64,000 nt of DNA from Elephas maximus indicus (lineage: Eukaryota; Chordata; Mammalia; Proboscidea; Elephantidae), in NCBI RefSeq assembly GCF_024166365.1, contig NC_064834.1, positions 71,688,001 to 71,752,000 of the forward strand, read 5' to 3'. Every line of letters begins with the position of its first letter. The first letter of the stretch is position 1. The translations under genes and the position numbers were made by a program. The notes beneath the pieces were generated by a model. The model ran no database searches, was not told where the DNA came from, and saw only the letters and a list, made by a program, of their open reading frames with translations. Of this stretch, positions 1-9,312 are shown piece by piece.

Positions 1-611
1 TATACATTTCTTCACCTGCCACTCTTAGCCCCAGAATACTTGGATATTTTGCCTTTCCAAAGAGGACAGGAGTAGTTTCATCCCTGTGGACAGGCTAAGA
101 AAAATAGAAATATTCGTGTGTCAACAAGGTCCCAAATGGATGAGAGGTTATGGTGACTTTGGATGACTTTCTAATCTATTTGTCAAAGTGTTTTCCTTCC
201 AAGAAATGAGAAGGCTTAAAGAATAATTCCTCACACACAAAACAAATTAACAACAAAGAGGAAGACATTTAACCTGGGGTGAAAGCATTTTATGGAGCAT
301 TTGACAAATAAAGGAAGAATAAAGTTCAGGCCTGTAGGTTCTTGCCAAGGACTTGCTGAGCTGAGCTGAGTGGGGCGAGGCTGAAATTCTGTGACACCGG
401 CCGTGTGCACACCTGTGGGTTCCGCGAGTAGGCAGCTAGCTTATTGTTTCTTATTATTCTGGTGATCCCTTTAAGAGCAATCCCAAGAAATGAGATGCCA
501 AACAAAGGGAACGTTTTGTCAGAAGAGACAGGATCTTCTTCCTGCCCTCTGCCTCTCCATGAGCAGCAGAATGGGAACCTTCACATCTGGTGTGAAGGAG
601 TAATCCCTCTA
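1..611. other. No recognised feature
   Basis: I see no gene and no repeat family that I can name. Composition is ordinary mixed mammalian DNA. Short open frames near 444-813 carry no recognisable domain and partly overlap the MER20 copy that follows. Confidence 0.5.
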
Positions 612-832
612 GGTCAAGGCTTCTCCACCTTGACGCTATTGATTTGGGGCGGAATAATTCTTTGTTGTGGGGCTGTCCTGTGCATTGTAGGATGTTAAGC
701 AGCATCCCCAGCCTCCACCCACTAGATGCCAGTGGTACCTCTGTCCTTTGCCTCTGATGACAACCGAAAATGTCTCCATATGTTGCCAAGTTTAACCTGG
801 GAAGCAAAATCATCCTCAGATGGGAACCACTG
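612..832 (-). mobile_element. MER20 (hAT-Charlie non-autonomous DNA transposon)
   Basis: The block GTTGTGGGGCTGTCCTGTGC, followed by a TTGTAGGATGTTAAGCAGCA-type stretch and then CCACCCACTAGATGCCAGT, is the diagnostic core of MER20. The right end GGGAACCACTGG matches the hAT terminal inverted repeat; the left end (AAGGCTTCTCCACCTTG) is a decayed version of the same. Length of about 220 bp is full length for the family. MER20 is an old placental-mammal element and does not encode a protein. Strand assignment follows my memory of the consensus direction. Confidence 0.85.
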
Positions 833-2550
833 GCCTAGGACTGGGCCACCCTCTGGAGCACCCTGCCATTTTGCCCTACTTCTGAACTGACCTGGTCAAG
901 GAAAACTTTCTGCTTTCCCATCCAGATGGGAAAAATCACTTATCTAAACCCTGGATCTCCCCTACATCTCTTTTTTTTTTTTTCAGTTCCAACCAAAGGA
1001 CAGTTCAATTTAGCAAAGCAATAAGAAGTATAAAATGTAGCCTGACAATGTGGTTTTAAAGCCAGATTTGGCCTTCCCAGCTTCAAAGATCATGAAACCT
1101 CTCATTTGTACCCCACAAAGCAGCAATTTCTCACAAGGATATGTTCCTCTGACTCTCTTTTAAAAGTCAAGTACAGCTTGGTAACCACAGAGTACAGAAA
1201 ATATAGGCTTTCTGCAAGAAGCAATTATCAAAATCCAAAGACTAGAAAAATGAGCATGTCAAATCGTGTCAGTTACAACACATAAGACAACTGGATTTCT
1301 TCACTTGTAAGCAATGGAATGATCTGGGTTTCTTTTTTTGCTGTCTTTGATTATTTCTTAGAGGTATAACTCAAGGTTTCTAAAACTGTTGACTCTGGGT
1401 TAGTGATATTTTCATTTAAAAACAAAAAGGTCCAGGTTTAGCATTTGGGCTTTGGCTTTAAATTTTCACCAATCATTACATCCATAATTAGACTTTGTGC
1501 TGGAATGCACCAAAAGCTGTGTTCTGGATCAGTTACAGGGTCTGCAGAAGCCATGAGAATACAGAACACTTCAGCAATGGTAAGATTTTTCTGGGCTGGC
1601 ACAGGAAAACTCAGTTCATGGAATATAAATCAGCAACCCTACATTCTCATTTCCAACCATCACTTGGAGCATGATGATACAAGTAAGCTGTAGGAACGTC
1701 AAGCCAAAAACCGAGGTTCGTTCACCAAAAGGAAGCTAAACCTTCAATTCTGTGGTCACTGCCACCTAGGGATAGAATTACACAAGCTAATGTCATCTTT
1801 CTACTAAAGAAGGAGAAAAAGAGATCATCATGGCCAAAGTCCATGTGAATTAACCATGTTAAGTTTAATGCCAAGGCTAATATCAAATTCCTAAGAGTGT
1901 TCATAGTCAGAAGTTTAAAAATGAAACATTAAGCAGCCGATAACATTAACATGTTTAAATTTATTAAACATCCGTTTCAAAAAGTATCTTCTCAAAACCA
2001 TGCTTCCCGTGTTATCAAAGGAATTTTTGCTTAAATAGATCAACTGTATTATACTGCTCACACACAGCAATTTTTAAGAAGAGTTCAAACTATTTGGCAA
2101 ACTATTGATTCTCCTCATTGGGCCTCAAGGAATCAACATTAGCATATTTAACTGAAGGCAGACACAAATTGTTTTATTAGAAAGATCAAACAAGATATGT
2201 ATTCAGAAAGGTGGGTGGGGGTTGGTATGGGTTTTCCAATGTGAATACAAATTCCTAAAAAGTAAGTTAGACATTTAGAACTAGAGGAGGTCATAAACGG
2301 GTCATGTCAAGTCTTTCAGATCATTAATGTCCAGCTACAATTTCACTATGGCACAAATATGCTAAGAAGAGAAGAGAGTGCTGAAATGAACAGTTTATTA
2401 CCAAAACCATCTATGTTAAAACATCCTTGGACTTGGGCGCTCTTCCCTCACTTTACTTTCTTACCCCTAACCAGGGTCATTCATTTCCTCTACCCAACCT
2501 GACATAAACTCGTGTTATGCTTATACGTAACTTCCATATGTGAACCACAA
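833..2550. other. Unassigned DNA, no gene seen
   Basis: About 1.7 kb with a T12 run near 970 and otherwise unremarkable AT-rich sequence. Open frames on both strands are short and lack known domains. No transposon family was recognised; decayed repeats may be hidden here. Confidence 0.45.
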
Positions 2551-2554
2551 AAAC

Positions 2555-2829
2555 ATATGGGCAGTTTCTTAAAAGTTAAACATAAATTTGCCATATAACC
2601 CAGCAATTCCACTCCCAGGTATGTACCCAAGAAAAATTAAAACATATGTCCACCTAAGACACGTAAGTGAATGTTCATGGCAGCATTATTCTTAACAGCC
2701 AAAAAGTGGAAGCAATTCAAATGTCCATTTACTAATGGATAGGTAAATAAATATTGTCCAGCCATACGACGGAATATTATCCAACCATAAAAAGGGACAA
2801 TGATACATGCTACCACATGGAATGAACCT
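2555..2829 (+). mobile_element. L1 3' portion, left part (interrupted by LTR)
   Basis: The stretch from GGCAGTTTCTTAAAAGTTAA through CCCAGCAATTCCACTCCCAG, TGGCAGCATTATTCTTAACA and GGAATATTATCCAACCATAA is the characteristic end of L1 ORF2 and its 3' flank. It breaks exactly at the target duplication AACCT, where a solo LTR is inserted, and resumes at 3354. The copy is a 5'-truncated, decayed L1 (L1M-like). Confidence 0.85.
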
Positions 2830-3358
2830 TGTAATGAATTGAATTGTGTCCCCCAAAAGTATGTGTCAACTTGGTTAGGCCAGGGGTGGTTGTCCTCCAT
2901 TTTGTGATTTTCCTGTGTGTTATAAATTATAATCTCTGCCTGTGGTTGAAAGAGGATTAGGGTGGCATGTAACACCCTTGTTCAGGTCACAACCCTCATC
3001 CAATGTAAAGGGAGTTTCCCTGAGGTGTGGCCTATACCATCTCTTATCTTACAAGAGATAAAAGGAAAGGGAAGCAAGCAGAGAGGTGAGGACCTCGCAC
3101 CACCAAGAAAGAAGCACCAGGAGCAGGGCGTGTCTTTTGGACTCAGGGTTCCTGCATGGAGAAGATCTTAGTCGAGGGAAAGATTGATGAGAAAGGCCTT
3201 CCTCCAGAGCTGACAGAGAAAGAAAGCCTTCCCCTGGAGCTGACGCCCTGAATTTGGACTTCCATCTTACTGACTGTGAGAAAATAAATTTCTCTTTGTT
3301 AAAGCCATCCACTTGTGTTATTTGTGTTATAGCAGCACTAGATAACTAAGACAAACCT
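2825..3358 (+). mobile_element. Solo ERVL-MaLR-type LTR with 5-bp target duplication
   Basis: The LTR itself spans 2830-3353 (524 bp), beginning TG and ending CA, flanked by a perfect AACCT duplication at 2825-2829 and 3354-3358. It opens with the MaLR signature ATTGAATTGTGTCCCCC and near the 3' end has AATAAA at 3283-3288 followed by TTGTTAAAGCCATCC. No internal region is present, so it is a solo LTR. The same subfamily recurs at 5416, 22480 and 24569. The middle part differs from human MaLR LTRs that I remember, so I take it as an afrotherian lineage. Confidence 0.85.
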
Positions 3359-3455
3359 CAAAAACATAATGCTAAGTGAAAGAAGTCAGACACAAAAGGC
3401 ACCATATTGTCTGATTCCATTTATATGAAATGTCCGAAAAATATTGGTTCAAGTA
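3354..3455 (+). mobile_element. L1 3' portion, right part
   Basis: Continues the L1 interrupted at 2829: ATGCTAAGTGAAAGAAGTCA, then GTCTGATTCCATTTATATGA, is typical of the L1 3' region. The two halves join without loss apart from the 5-bp duplication. Confidence 0.8.
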
Positions 3456-3504
3456 TAAATGATTTTTCCCAAAATATAAATAATTCATTTCTGTATTTCC
3501 TTGT

Positions 3505-3672
3505 GGACCCCTGGTGGCGCAGTGATTAAGAGCTATGGCTCTAACCAAAAGGTCAGCAGTTCGAATCCACCAGCTCCTTCTTGGAATCCCTATGGGGCAG
3601 TTCTACTCTGTGCTAAAGGGTCACTATGAGTCGGAATCGACTTCCCAGCAACGGGTTTGGTTTTGATTTTAT
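3505..3672 (+). mobile_element. AfroSINE (tRNA-derived SINE), near full length
   Basis: Starts with a tRNA-like head containing a polymerase III A box (TGGCGCAGTGAT, 3514-3525) and B box (GTTCGAATC, 3559-3567). The body has CTATGGGGCAGTTCTACTCT and the tail ATGAGTCGGAATCGACTTCC, then CAGCAACGGGTTTGGTTTT. This is the most intact copy in the window and serves as reference for the others. The tail is shared with the RTE LINE fragments (for example 46310-46335), suggesting that RTE machinery mobilised it. Confidence 0.92.
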
Positions 3673-4379
3673 CTCTTCATGCTTAAGTTTAGCAGCATGC
3701 CAAACACCAATTTTTTTTTTACTTCTTAAAATAGATCATTTCCTTGTACCAAAATGAAAACTACAAATATATTTACCAGTATCTACCAAACAAAATAGAA
3801 CTAACTATGCCACATTGAGGTCCAATATGAAACTCCAAATGTTGCAACAAAAAATACCAGTGAACTCTTTTTAAAGAGATAATGGGACCATTAACTGCTG
3901 CTTTCTAAAGTGTTTGCTCTGCATTCTCTAACTACCGCTCCTTGAACTTCTCAACTTGGGGCCTCTCTTCAATGGTGTTAAGAAGCAAGGGGAACTTAAA
4001 CATTTCAAACTCTCCCTGAATTATCAAAGAGCCAAAAATAAATCCCAAATTGCTTTTTAAGTGTGAAAGGTGGTTTTTTTCCACTCAGGGTTTGAAAAAT
4101 GGCTGCAGAGATTGTACTCAGATTTTCCAAACCATAAATCTCTTTCAAGTTCGGACTAGGCATGTACATTTTTAGCCCCAAAGAATATTTTTGTAGAAAA
4201 GATATGGCTGAAGGAATCAGGGAGTTATGAATACCATTTTCGTGTCACCTTGGTGGTAGAGCTGGTTGTTGGAAACCAGCAATGCTAATACAAGGTCGTT
4301 ACCAAAGAAACAAACAATAACAACAACAATAAAAACTTAGAAAAATGTATACAATCCAATCAAAACAATATACTCTAAG
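3673..4379. other. Unassigned DNA
   Basis: About 700 bp with no gene and no repeat I can name. A CAACAACAATAA microsatellite-like stretch near 4318 is the only simple-sequence feature. Confidence 0.4.
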
Positions 4380-4722
4380 AGCCATAAAAATGTTCATGTC
4401 CTTTGGAGTCAGTGATCCTGTTCTTAGGAATTTATCCTAAAGAAAAACAAACTACTGCCATATAAGATTTATAACAGTAAGAGACTGGAGGCAACCTAAA
4501 TATGCAACCATAGGGGTTGGTTAATTAAATTAGGGTTCATCCTTCTGATGGAAAATTATGTTTCCAAAGAAACTAACAATGAAAGCTCTATAGACACAAA
4601 AATATATAATAATTATGTGAGCAAACGTATATATACGAAAAGCATATGAATAAGGACTAGGAAGGACTACACAAAAGTGCAAATCGTTATGCTAGCATGG
4701 TGGGCCTATCATTGTTTCTCTA
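4380..4722 (+). mobile_element. L1-type 3' end fragment
   Basis: TAGGAATTTATCCTAAAGAA, then TTTATAACAGTAAGAGACTG, GGTTGGTTAATTAAATTAGG and AAATTATGTTTCCAAAGAAA follow the order of the older L1 (L1MC/ME-like) 3' end. Strongly diverged, and followed directly by a SINE. Confidence 0.65.
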
Positions 4723-4917
4723 AGTTCCACAAACAGTTAAGTGCTCGACTACCACCTGAAAGGTTGGCAGTTTGAAACCACCCAGAGGACCCTCGGAAGA
4801 CAGGCCTAGTGATCTACTTCTGAAAGGTTACAGCCTTGAAAACCCTGTGGAGCGGTTCTATTCTACACAAGTGGGTTGCCGTGAGTTGGAATCGACTCAG
4901 CAGCAACTACAACAAAC
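4723..4917 (+). mobile_element. AfroSINE, longer body subtype
   Basis: ACAAACAGTTAAGTGCTCGA is a decayed head; CACCTGAAAGGTTGGCAGTT follows, then the longer body CGGAAGACAGGCCTAGTGAT, and the common tail GTGAGTTGGAATCGACTCAG ending in CAGCAACTACAACAAA. It belongs with the copies at 21379, 29868, 39560, 56262 and 63212, which share the extra body segment missing from the 3505 type. Confidence 0.85.
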
Positions 4918-5011
4918 AGCCATCAGAGACTCTCCCTACCCCCAGTCCAAAGACAGGAAGAGGAAATGCTGTGCTTTAACTGAGAGTCAAAATAAGACTC
5001 CATTATAAATC

Positions 5012-5156
5012 TGTCGTCATTGCTGTTGTTAGCTGCTATCAGCTCAGCCTCAGATTCATGGCAATTCCACGCCCAACTGAATCAGGCTATTGTGATCCAT
5101 TGGGTTTTCACTGGCTGATTTTTTGGAAGTAGATCTCCAGGCCTTTCTACCTAGTT
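5012..5156 (-). mobile_element. tRNA-Gly-headed composite SINE, tail half (split)
   Basis: Read on the minus strand this is the 3' half of the SINE that resumes at 6296: GCTGTTGTTAGCTGCTATCA, then GTGATCCATTGGGTTTTCAC and GGCCTTTCTACCTAGT. It matches the intact copy at 35215-35567 in order. An MLT2-like LTR has been inserted here. Confidence 0.8.
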
Positions 5157-5203
5157 TGTGATGGTTAAGGTTGTATGTCAGCTTGGCTGGGCCATGATTC
5201 TCG

Positions 5204-5279
5204 GTGGTTTGGCAGTTACGTAATGATACAGTTTGGCAGTTATATAATGAGGTATTTTTGGCAGTTATGTAATGATGTA
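5204..5279 (+). repeat. Threefold 24-25 bp tandem repeat with TTAYGTAA palindromes
   Basis: Three copies of TTTGGCAGTTAYRTAATGA. They contain TTACGTAA at 5216-5223, TTATATAA at 5240-5247 and TTATGTAA at 5265-5272. The sister LTR at 45641 has no such repeat. TTACGTAA and TTATGTAA match the known target of PAR-bZIP/NFIL3 and C/EBP-family factors; any binding is inference. Confidence 0.8.
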
Positions 5280-5410
5280 GTTATCCTCCGTTTTGTGATA
5301 TAGTGTAATCATCTCCATGATGTGATCTGATGTAATCAGTCAATCAGTTCTAAGAGGAGTTTCCTTGGGGGTGTGGCCTGCATCCAATACATATGGACGT
5401 TCTGGCAAAG

Positions 5411-5863
5411 CTCACTGGCTTTTGTTCTTAGCCATCTAGTGCTGCTGTAACAGAACTACCACGGATGGATGGCTTTAACAAACAGAAGTTTATTCTCCAT
5501 CAGTCTTCCCCTGGACTAGGAGCTTCTCCATGCAGGAACCCTAGGTCAAAATGACACACTCAGCTGCCAGTACTGCTTTTGTGGTAGTATGAAGTCGCCC
5601 TGTCTCTCTGCCTGTTTCTCTCTTTCATATCCCAAAAGAAATTGGCTTGAGATACAATCCAATCCTATAGATTGAGTCCTGCCTCATTAACATAACTGCC
5701 TTCTATCCCGCCTCATTAACATCATAGAGGCAGGATTTACAACACATAGGAAAATCACAACAGATGACAAGATGGTGGACAATCACACAATACGGGGAAT
5801 CATGGCCTAGCCAAATTGATACACATATTTTTTGGGGGACACAATTCAATCCATGACACTCAC
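5411..5863 (-). mobile_element. Solo MaLR-type LTR nested inside MLT2-like LTR, perfect 5-bp duplication
   Basis: The LTR is 5416-5858 (443 bp) on the minus strand, TG to CA, with CTCAC duplicated at 5411-5415 and 5859-5863. Minus-strand start corresponds to TGTCATGGATTGAATTGTGT; plus-strand left part shows CCATCTAGTGCTGCTGTAAC. Same subfamily as 2830 and 22480. It is the youngest layer of a three-level nest. Confidence 0.87.
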
Positions 5864-6138
5864 TCTGGATCCTGCATGTGGCCCACCATCATCTGACCTC
5901 TGGTTCTTGAGAACTGAGCCAGCAGCCTACCATCTCACTCACCAGTCTTGGATTCATCAGCCTCTGCAGCCCATGAGCCAGCAGCCTGCCATCTGACTTG
6001 CATATCTTGGGTTCATCAGCCCTTACAGCTACATGAGTCAGGAGAACCCTCTAGACTAAGCCTGACCCACAGACTTGGGACTTGCCAGACTCTACAACCA
6101 CATGAGCCATTTCCTCGAGATAAACCTCACTCTCTGTC

Positions 6139-6252
6139 TATATACATATGTATGTATAAATGTGTACACATATATATACATGTATATACACATATACATA
6201 TATACACATACACATATTTATACATGTACACACACACACACACACATACACG
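6139..6252 (+). repeat. TA/TG/CA microsatellite within LTR tail
   Basis: Alternating TATACATATGTATG, ATATATATACATGTATATAC and finally (CA)9-10 to about 6246. It lies where MLT2 consensus has a short TATATATACA, so it probably grew from that seed. Confidence 0.9.
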
Positions 6253-6295
6253 TGCTTCACTGGTTTTGCTTCTCTAGAGAACCCAGCCTAAGACA

Positions 6296-6476
6296 AAGTC
6301 CACCATAGCCTGGAAGCTTTGTCGAAAACTGTTCAGCATCATAACAACATGCCAGCTTCCACTGACACATGGGTGGTGGCTGCACGTGATGTGCATTGGC
6401 TGGGAATCAAACCCAAGTCTCCGGCATGGAAGGAGAGAATTCTACCACTGAGCCACAATTGCCCTAGCATTATAAA
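6296..6476 (-). mobile_element. tRNA-Gly-headed composite SINE, head half
   Basis: Minus strand 6465 to 6391 resembles tRNA-Gly: GTGGCTCAGTGGTAGAATTC (D-arm and A box), then TTGGGTTTGATTCCCAGCC (T-arm and B box, GTTTGATTC). The remainder (GAAAACTGTTCAGCATCATA, CCAGCTTCCACTGACA) is SINE body that continues at 5156 across the inserted LTR. The acceptor stem no longer pairs, so it is a SINE head and not a tRNA gene. Confidence 0.85.
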
Positions 6477-6769
6477 CTTAGAGAATAATTTTCTCTCCTT
6501 TCCAAACTCCATGCTCGTAATGCTAATTTTTCTCATTAAATTTCCACTCTACATCTTGGGAAGAAATCGTATGGGGAGGAAGATCAGAAGCCCCTGGATG
6601 TGACACTCTTCCCTTGTCTGCTGAGCCTCACGTGTTAACTCACCCATTGCCAGGCCGACTGGTCTCGGAGGTATCACCAGGCACTCCCTAAGAACAACCT
6701 GTGAGTGGGTAAGCATGGACTGGCGTGGTGGGCAGAGAGTCCATCATGCAGAATCCGGAGACCTTTGTC

Positions 6770-6858
6770 CTACACAGAACAAGGAGGTCTACTTACATCT
6801 CTGTTCTGTGTGGTGTCACCTACCACAGAGTAGGTGTCCAGTGAATATTTGTTGAATG
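6770..6858 (+). mobile_element. L2 3' end fragment
   Basis: ACAGAGTAGGTGTCCAGTGA followed by ATATTTGTTGAATGAGG is the standard L2 terminus (…AGTAGGTGCTCAATAAATATTTGTTGAATGA). Short and decayed. Confidence 0.55.
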
Positions 6859-6936
6859 AGGTGGGGAGGGGAAAGAGGGAAGAAGAAAGGGAGTAAAGGC
6901 AAGAGGGGATGGAGGAGAGAGGGAAGGAGCAGTGAC
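6856..6936 (+). repeat. Polypurine tract
   Basis: About 80 bases almost entirely A and G (GAGGTGGGGAGGGGAAAGAG onwards to AGGGAAGGAGCAG), with few pyrimidine interruptions. Such tracts can form triplex (H-DNA) in vitro. Confidence 0.8.
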
Positions 6937-7090
6937 CCACCCTTGGGTCCTGGAACGGCATCCTCTCAGACCAGTTGCTCAGATCCCTCTGTGATGTTCA
7001 TATAAATTAAAATAAAAGCAAAGTTATCAAAGTTCTCAATTCACAGAGCCCTGGCCTCTTTACATATGAATGTTTTATTCGTAGTTTAAA

Positions 7091-7463
7091 TGCTCATTAT
7101 AGACTGAATTGTGTTTCTCAAAAACATGTGTTGAAATTCTGGCCCCTGTACCTGTGGAGGTGATCCTATTTGGAAATGGAGTTTTTCTTCTGTTATGTTA
7201 ATGAGGTCATAGCAGTGCAGGGTGAGTCCTACACCTCATCACTTCTGAGTTAGTAAAAGACCAGAATAGACACAGAGACACACACAGGGGGACAGACACC
7301 TACAAACACCAGAAATCTTCCAGAGACCAAAACCAAGAGAGAGGCTCACAGAAGGACTCGTTCTGAGCTTTCAGCCTCCAGAACTGTGAGAAATTAAATT
7401 TCTGTTCTTTAAAGCCACCCACTAGCAGTTATTTCTGCTATGGCAGCACTAGGTAAGTAGACA
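7091..7463 (+). mobile_element. MLT1/MSTA-like MaLR solo LTR
   Basis: Begins near TGCTCATTATAGACTGAATT, with GTGTTGAAATTCTGGCCCC and TTTGGAAATGGAG, then ends CCAGAACTGTGAGAAATTAA, TTTCTGTTCTTTAAAGCCAC and a final TAGACA. This follows the classic MaLR LTR more closely than the 2830 subfamily. No target duplication is evident. Confidence 0.8.
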
Positions 7464-7642
7464 TTTGTTAAGAAATAATTTTTGCCATTCCATTTCTCAT
7501 CCCGGGCTCCCCTGAATTGCATACCTGAAGACATTGAAGATGTTGCTAGTTATGATCTCCAGCGAATTCCAAATTTTATACTTACAAGTGATTTACTGAT
7601 TCAGTATAAAGTCACAGTAATTACTTTCTCCACTTTCCATAT

Positions 7643-7839
7643 AAACATCTATCCCCCCAAAAAGAGGAAAACCCGTTCTTTGCCTTCAAGTCGATTCCTA
7701 CTCATAGCGAACTTATAGGACAGAGTAGAACTGCCCCGCTGGGGTTTCCAAGATGCAGCTGGTGGATTTGAACTGCTGACCTTTTGGTTAGCAGCCAGGC
7801 TATTAACCACCACGCCACCAAGGCTCCCAAAACATCTAT
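7643..7839 (-). mobile_element. AfroSINE with 10-bp target duplication
   Basis: SINE body 7653-7829 on the minus strand; tail at left (GTTCTTTGCCTTCAAGTCGA), head at right (GTGGATTTGAACTGCTGACC is the B-box side, GCCACCAAGGCTCC the start). Flanked by AAACATCTAT at 7643-7652 and 7830-7839. Confidence 0.9.
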
Positions 7840-8570
7840 AGTAAAGTATAATATACCCTTAGTTTTCTCCAGCATGAGATTCATCTTTGCTCTCCAACAG
7901 ACAAGACCACCTTCTCAGTGTCTTTTTGGCTGAACCCTTTGAATCAGTAATATCTTAAAGAATTCTCACATTTGAAGACATAGAATAGCTCATGTTTGAC
8001 TTACTATTTAATTTTCCACCCCAAATTTTTGAGGATGCTAATCCTGTAATTCAGCCCCAGTTACAAATTTTTGGTATTTAAAAAACACACAAAATCATTG
8101 CCCTTATGAAGTCTGTTTATAACAGTAATAACAAAGGGCCTAATGTTAGCACAACGTTTTACATAATTGGTTTAAATCAGCAAAATGCATTCAAAGCATG
8201 CTGACCTATTGGTTTAACACATTTTTGCTGAAATGGATAATTTCTTAGATGATTAAACTGCCTGATTGTTTTACCATCCTATAGCCAGCCTACCAATAGG
8301 TACACACGAGTTGAGCCCCAGAAGGGCAGCATTCCTGGTGGGTCTGAGGAGAAAAGGAGGATAATTAAGCCCCCACTGGATGCTCAGATTTAAGCGCTTC
8401 CACAGGGGTAAAATAAATAAATAAAAACTCTGCATTTTTCATTCTCTGTATTTTCGCTCTCAGGGAAGACCGTATTCTGAGATTCAGACCTAAGAAAGAG
8501 AGCCAAGAGTCAGTCTCCTTTGCAGGAGACTAGTGTAGACCAAATTAGACTTGGTATTTTCTAAGGTCAC
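7840..8570. other. Unassigned DNA
   Basis: No gene or nameable repeat. Contains a short AAATAAATAAATAAA stretch near 8410. May hold unique or very old repeat sequence. Confidence 0.4.
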
Positions 8571-8857
8571 ATTGTTGTTAGTTATAGTTGAATCTGCTCC
8601 AGCTCATGGCGACCACATGTACAACAGAAGGAAGCTTTGCCCAGCCCTGTGCCATTTTCATGATCGTTGGTATGTTCAAGCCCATTGCTGTGGCCACTGT
8701 GTATTATGAATGCCTTTCAACCTAGAAGGCTTATCTTTCAGCACTATATTGTGATCCATTGGGTTTTCACTGACTAATTTTTGGAAGTGGATCACCGTAT
8801 CTGTCTTCCTAGCCTGTCTTACTCTGGAAGTTCTACTGAAACCTGTCTACCATGGCT
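8571..8857 (-). mobile_element. Composite SINE/RTE-derived fragment lacking tRNA head
   Basis: Minus-strand element with tail TTGTTGTTAGTTATAGTTGA, the AACAGAAGGAAGCTTTGCCC segment, then TTGTGATCCATTGGGTTTTC and GGAAGTTCTACTGAAACCTG. It corresponds to the tail and body of the 35215 copy but stops before the tRNA-Gly-like region. Confidence 0.75.
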
Positions 8858-9162
8858 GACTATGCTTATATTTGAAATACTGGTGGCATAGCTCCCGGCA
8901 TCACAGCACGCATTACATTTATGCTATGAGGAAGACAGTCTATGGACAAATGACAATGGGGAAACCACCAGTGCCTTATTTATCTCCCCAGGAGCACGTA
9001 TCCTTCAGCACAGACCGACAGGACAGCACCACAGCAAAGCACCAAACATTGATTTGTAACCTCACAGTTGGTCTGGCATCACTTCCCTCTCCTGTAGCTT
9101 GAATTCCGCCCAGTCTCATCAGCCAGTACCACACCTGCTTTAAGCCCCATTTGCTACTACAT

Positions 9163-9312
9163 CAGAGGTCCTGAGCCCTAACTGGACTCATCACATCGCA
9201 ATCCTCTGGGGGAACTTTGAGCAAGTAATGCCTGGGACCCACCCAGACCAAACTAAATCAGAATTGATAGGAACAGGGCCTGGGCTGACTCTAATGTACA
9301 GCCAGGTAAGGA
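9163..9312. mobile_element. MER5A-like hAT element
   Basis: TCAGAGGTCCTGAGCCCTAA at the left, then ATCCTCTGGGGGAACTTTGA, GCCTGGGACCCACCCAGACC and AAATCAGAATTGATAGGAAC follow the MER5A order (…CTGGGGAGCTT…GGGCCCCACCCCAGACC…AAATCAGAATCTCTGG). Confidence 0.7.

Larger units (their letters stand above)
5152..6300 (+). mobile_element. MLT2-like (ERVL) LTR, itself interrupted by a MaLR-type LTR
   Basis: The LTR runs 5157-6295 including a nested insertion at 5416-5863. It begins TGTGATGGTTAAGGTTGTAT and ends TCTCTAGAGAACCCAGCCTA then AGACA, as MLT2-type ERVL LTRs do. Flanks TAGTT and AAGTC are each one base from a common TAGTC, which the uninterrupted SINE at 35390-35405 has as CTAGTCCATC, so I infer an eroded 5-bp target duplication. 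The left half carries a threefold tandem repeat and the right end a TA/CA microsatellite. Confidence 0.8.

Noticed and set aside
4240..4300. SINE-like CACCTTGGTGGTAGAGCTGG
   Set aside because: Resembles a SINE head for about 20 bases, but no body or tail follows.
6391..6465. tRNA-Gly gene on the minus strand
   Set aside because: The D- and T-arm regions are close to tRNA-Gly, but the acceptor stem halves no longer pair and the block is fused to SINE body. The second copy at 35491-35567 has the same fusion, so both are SINE heads.
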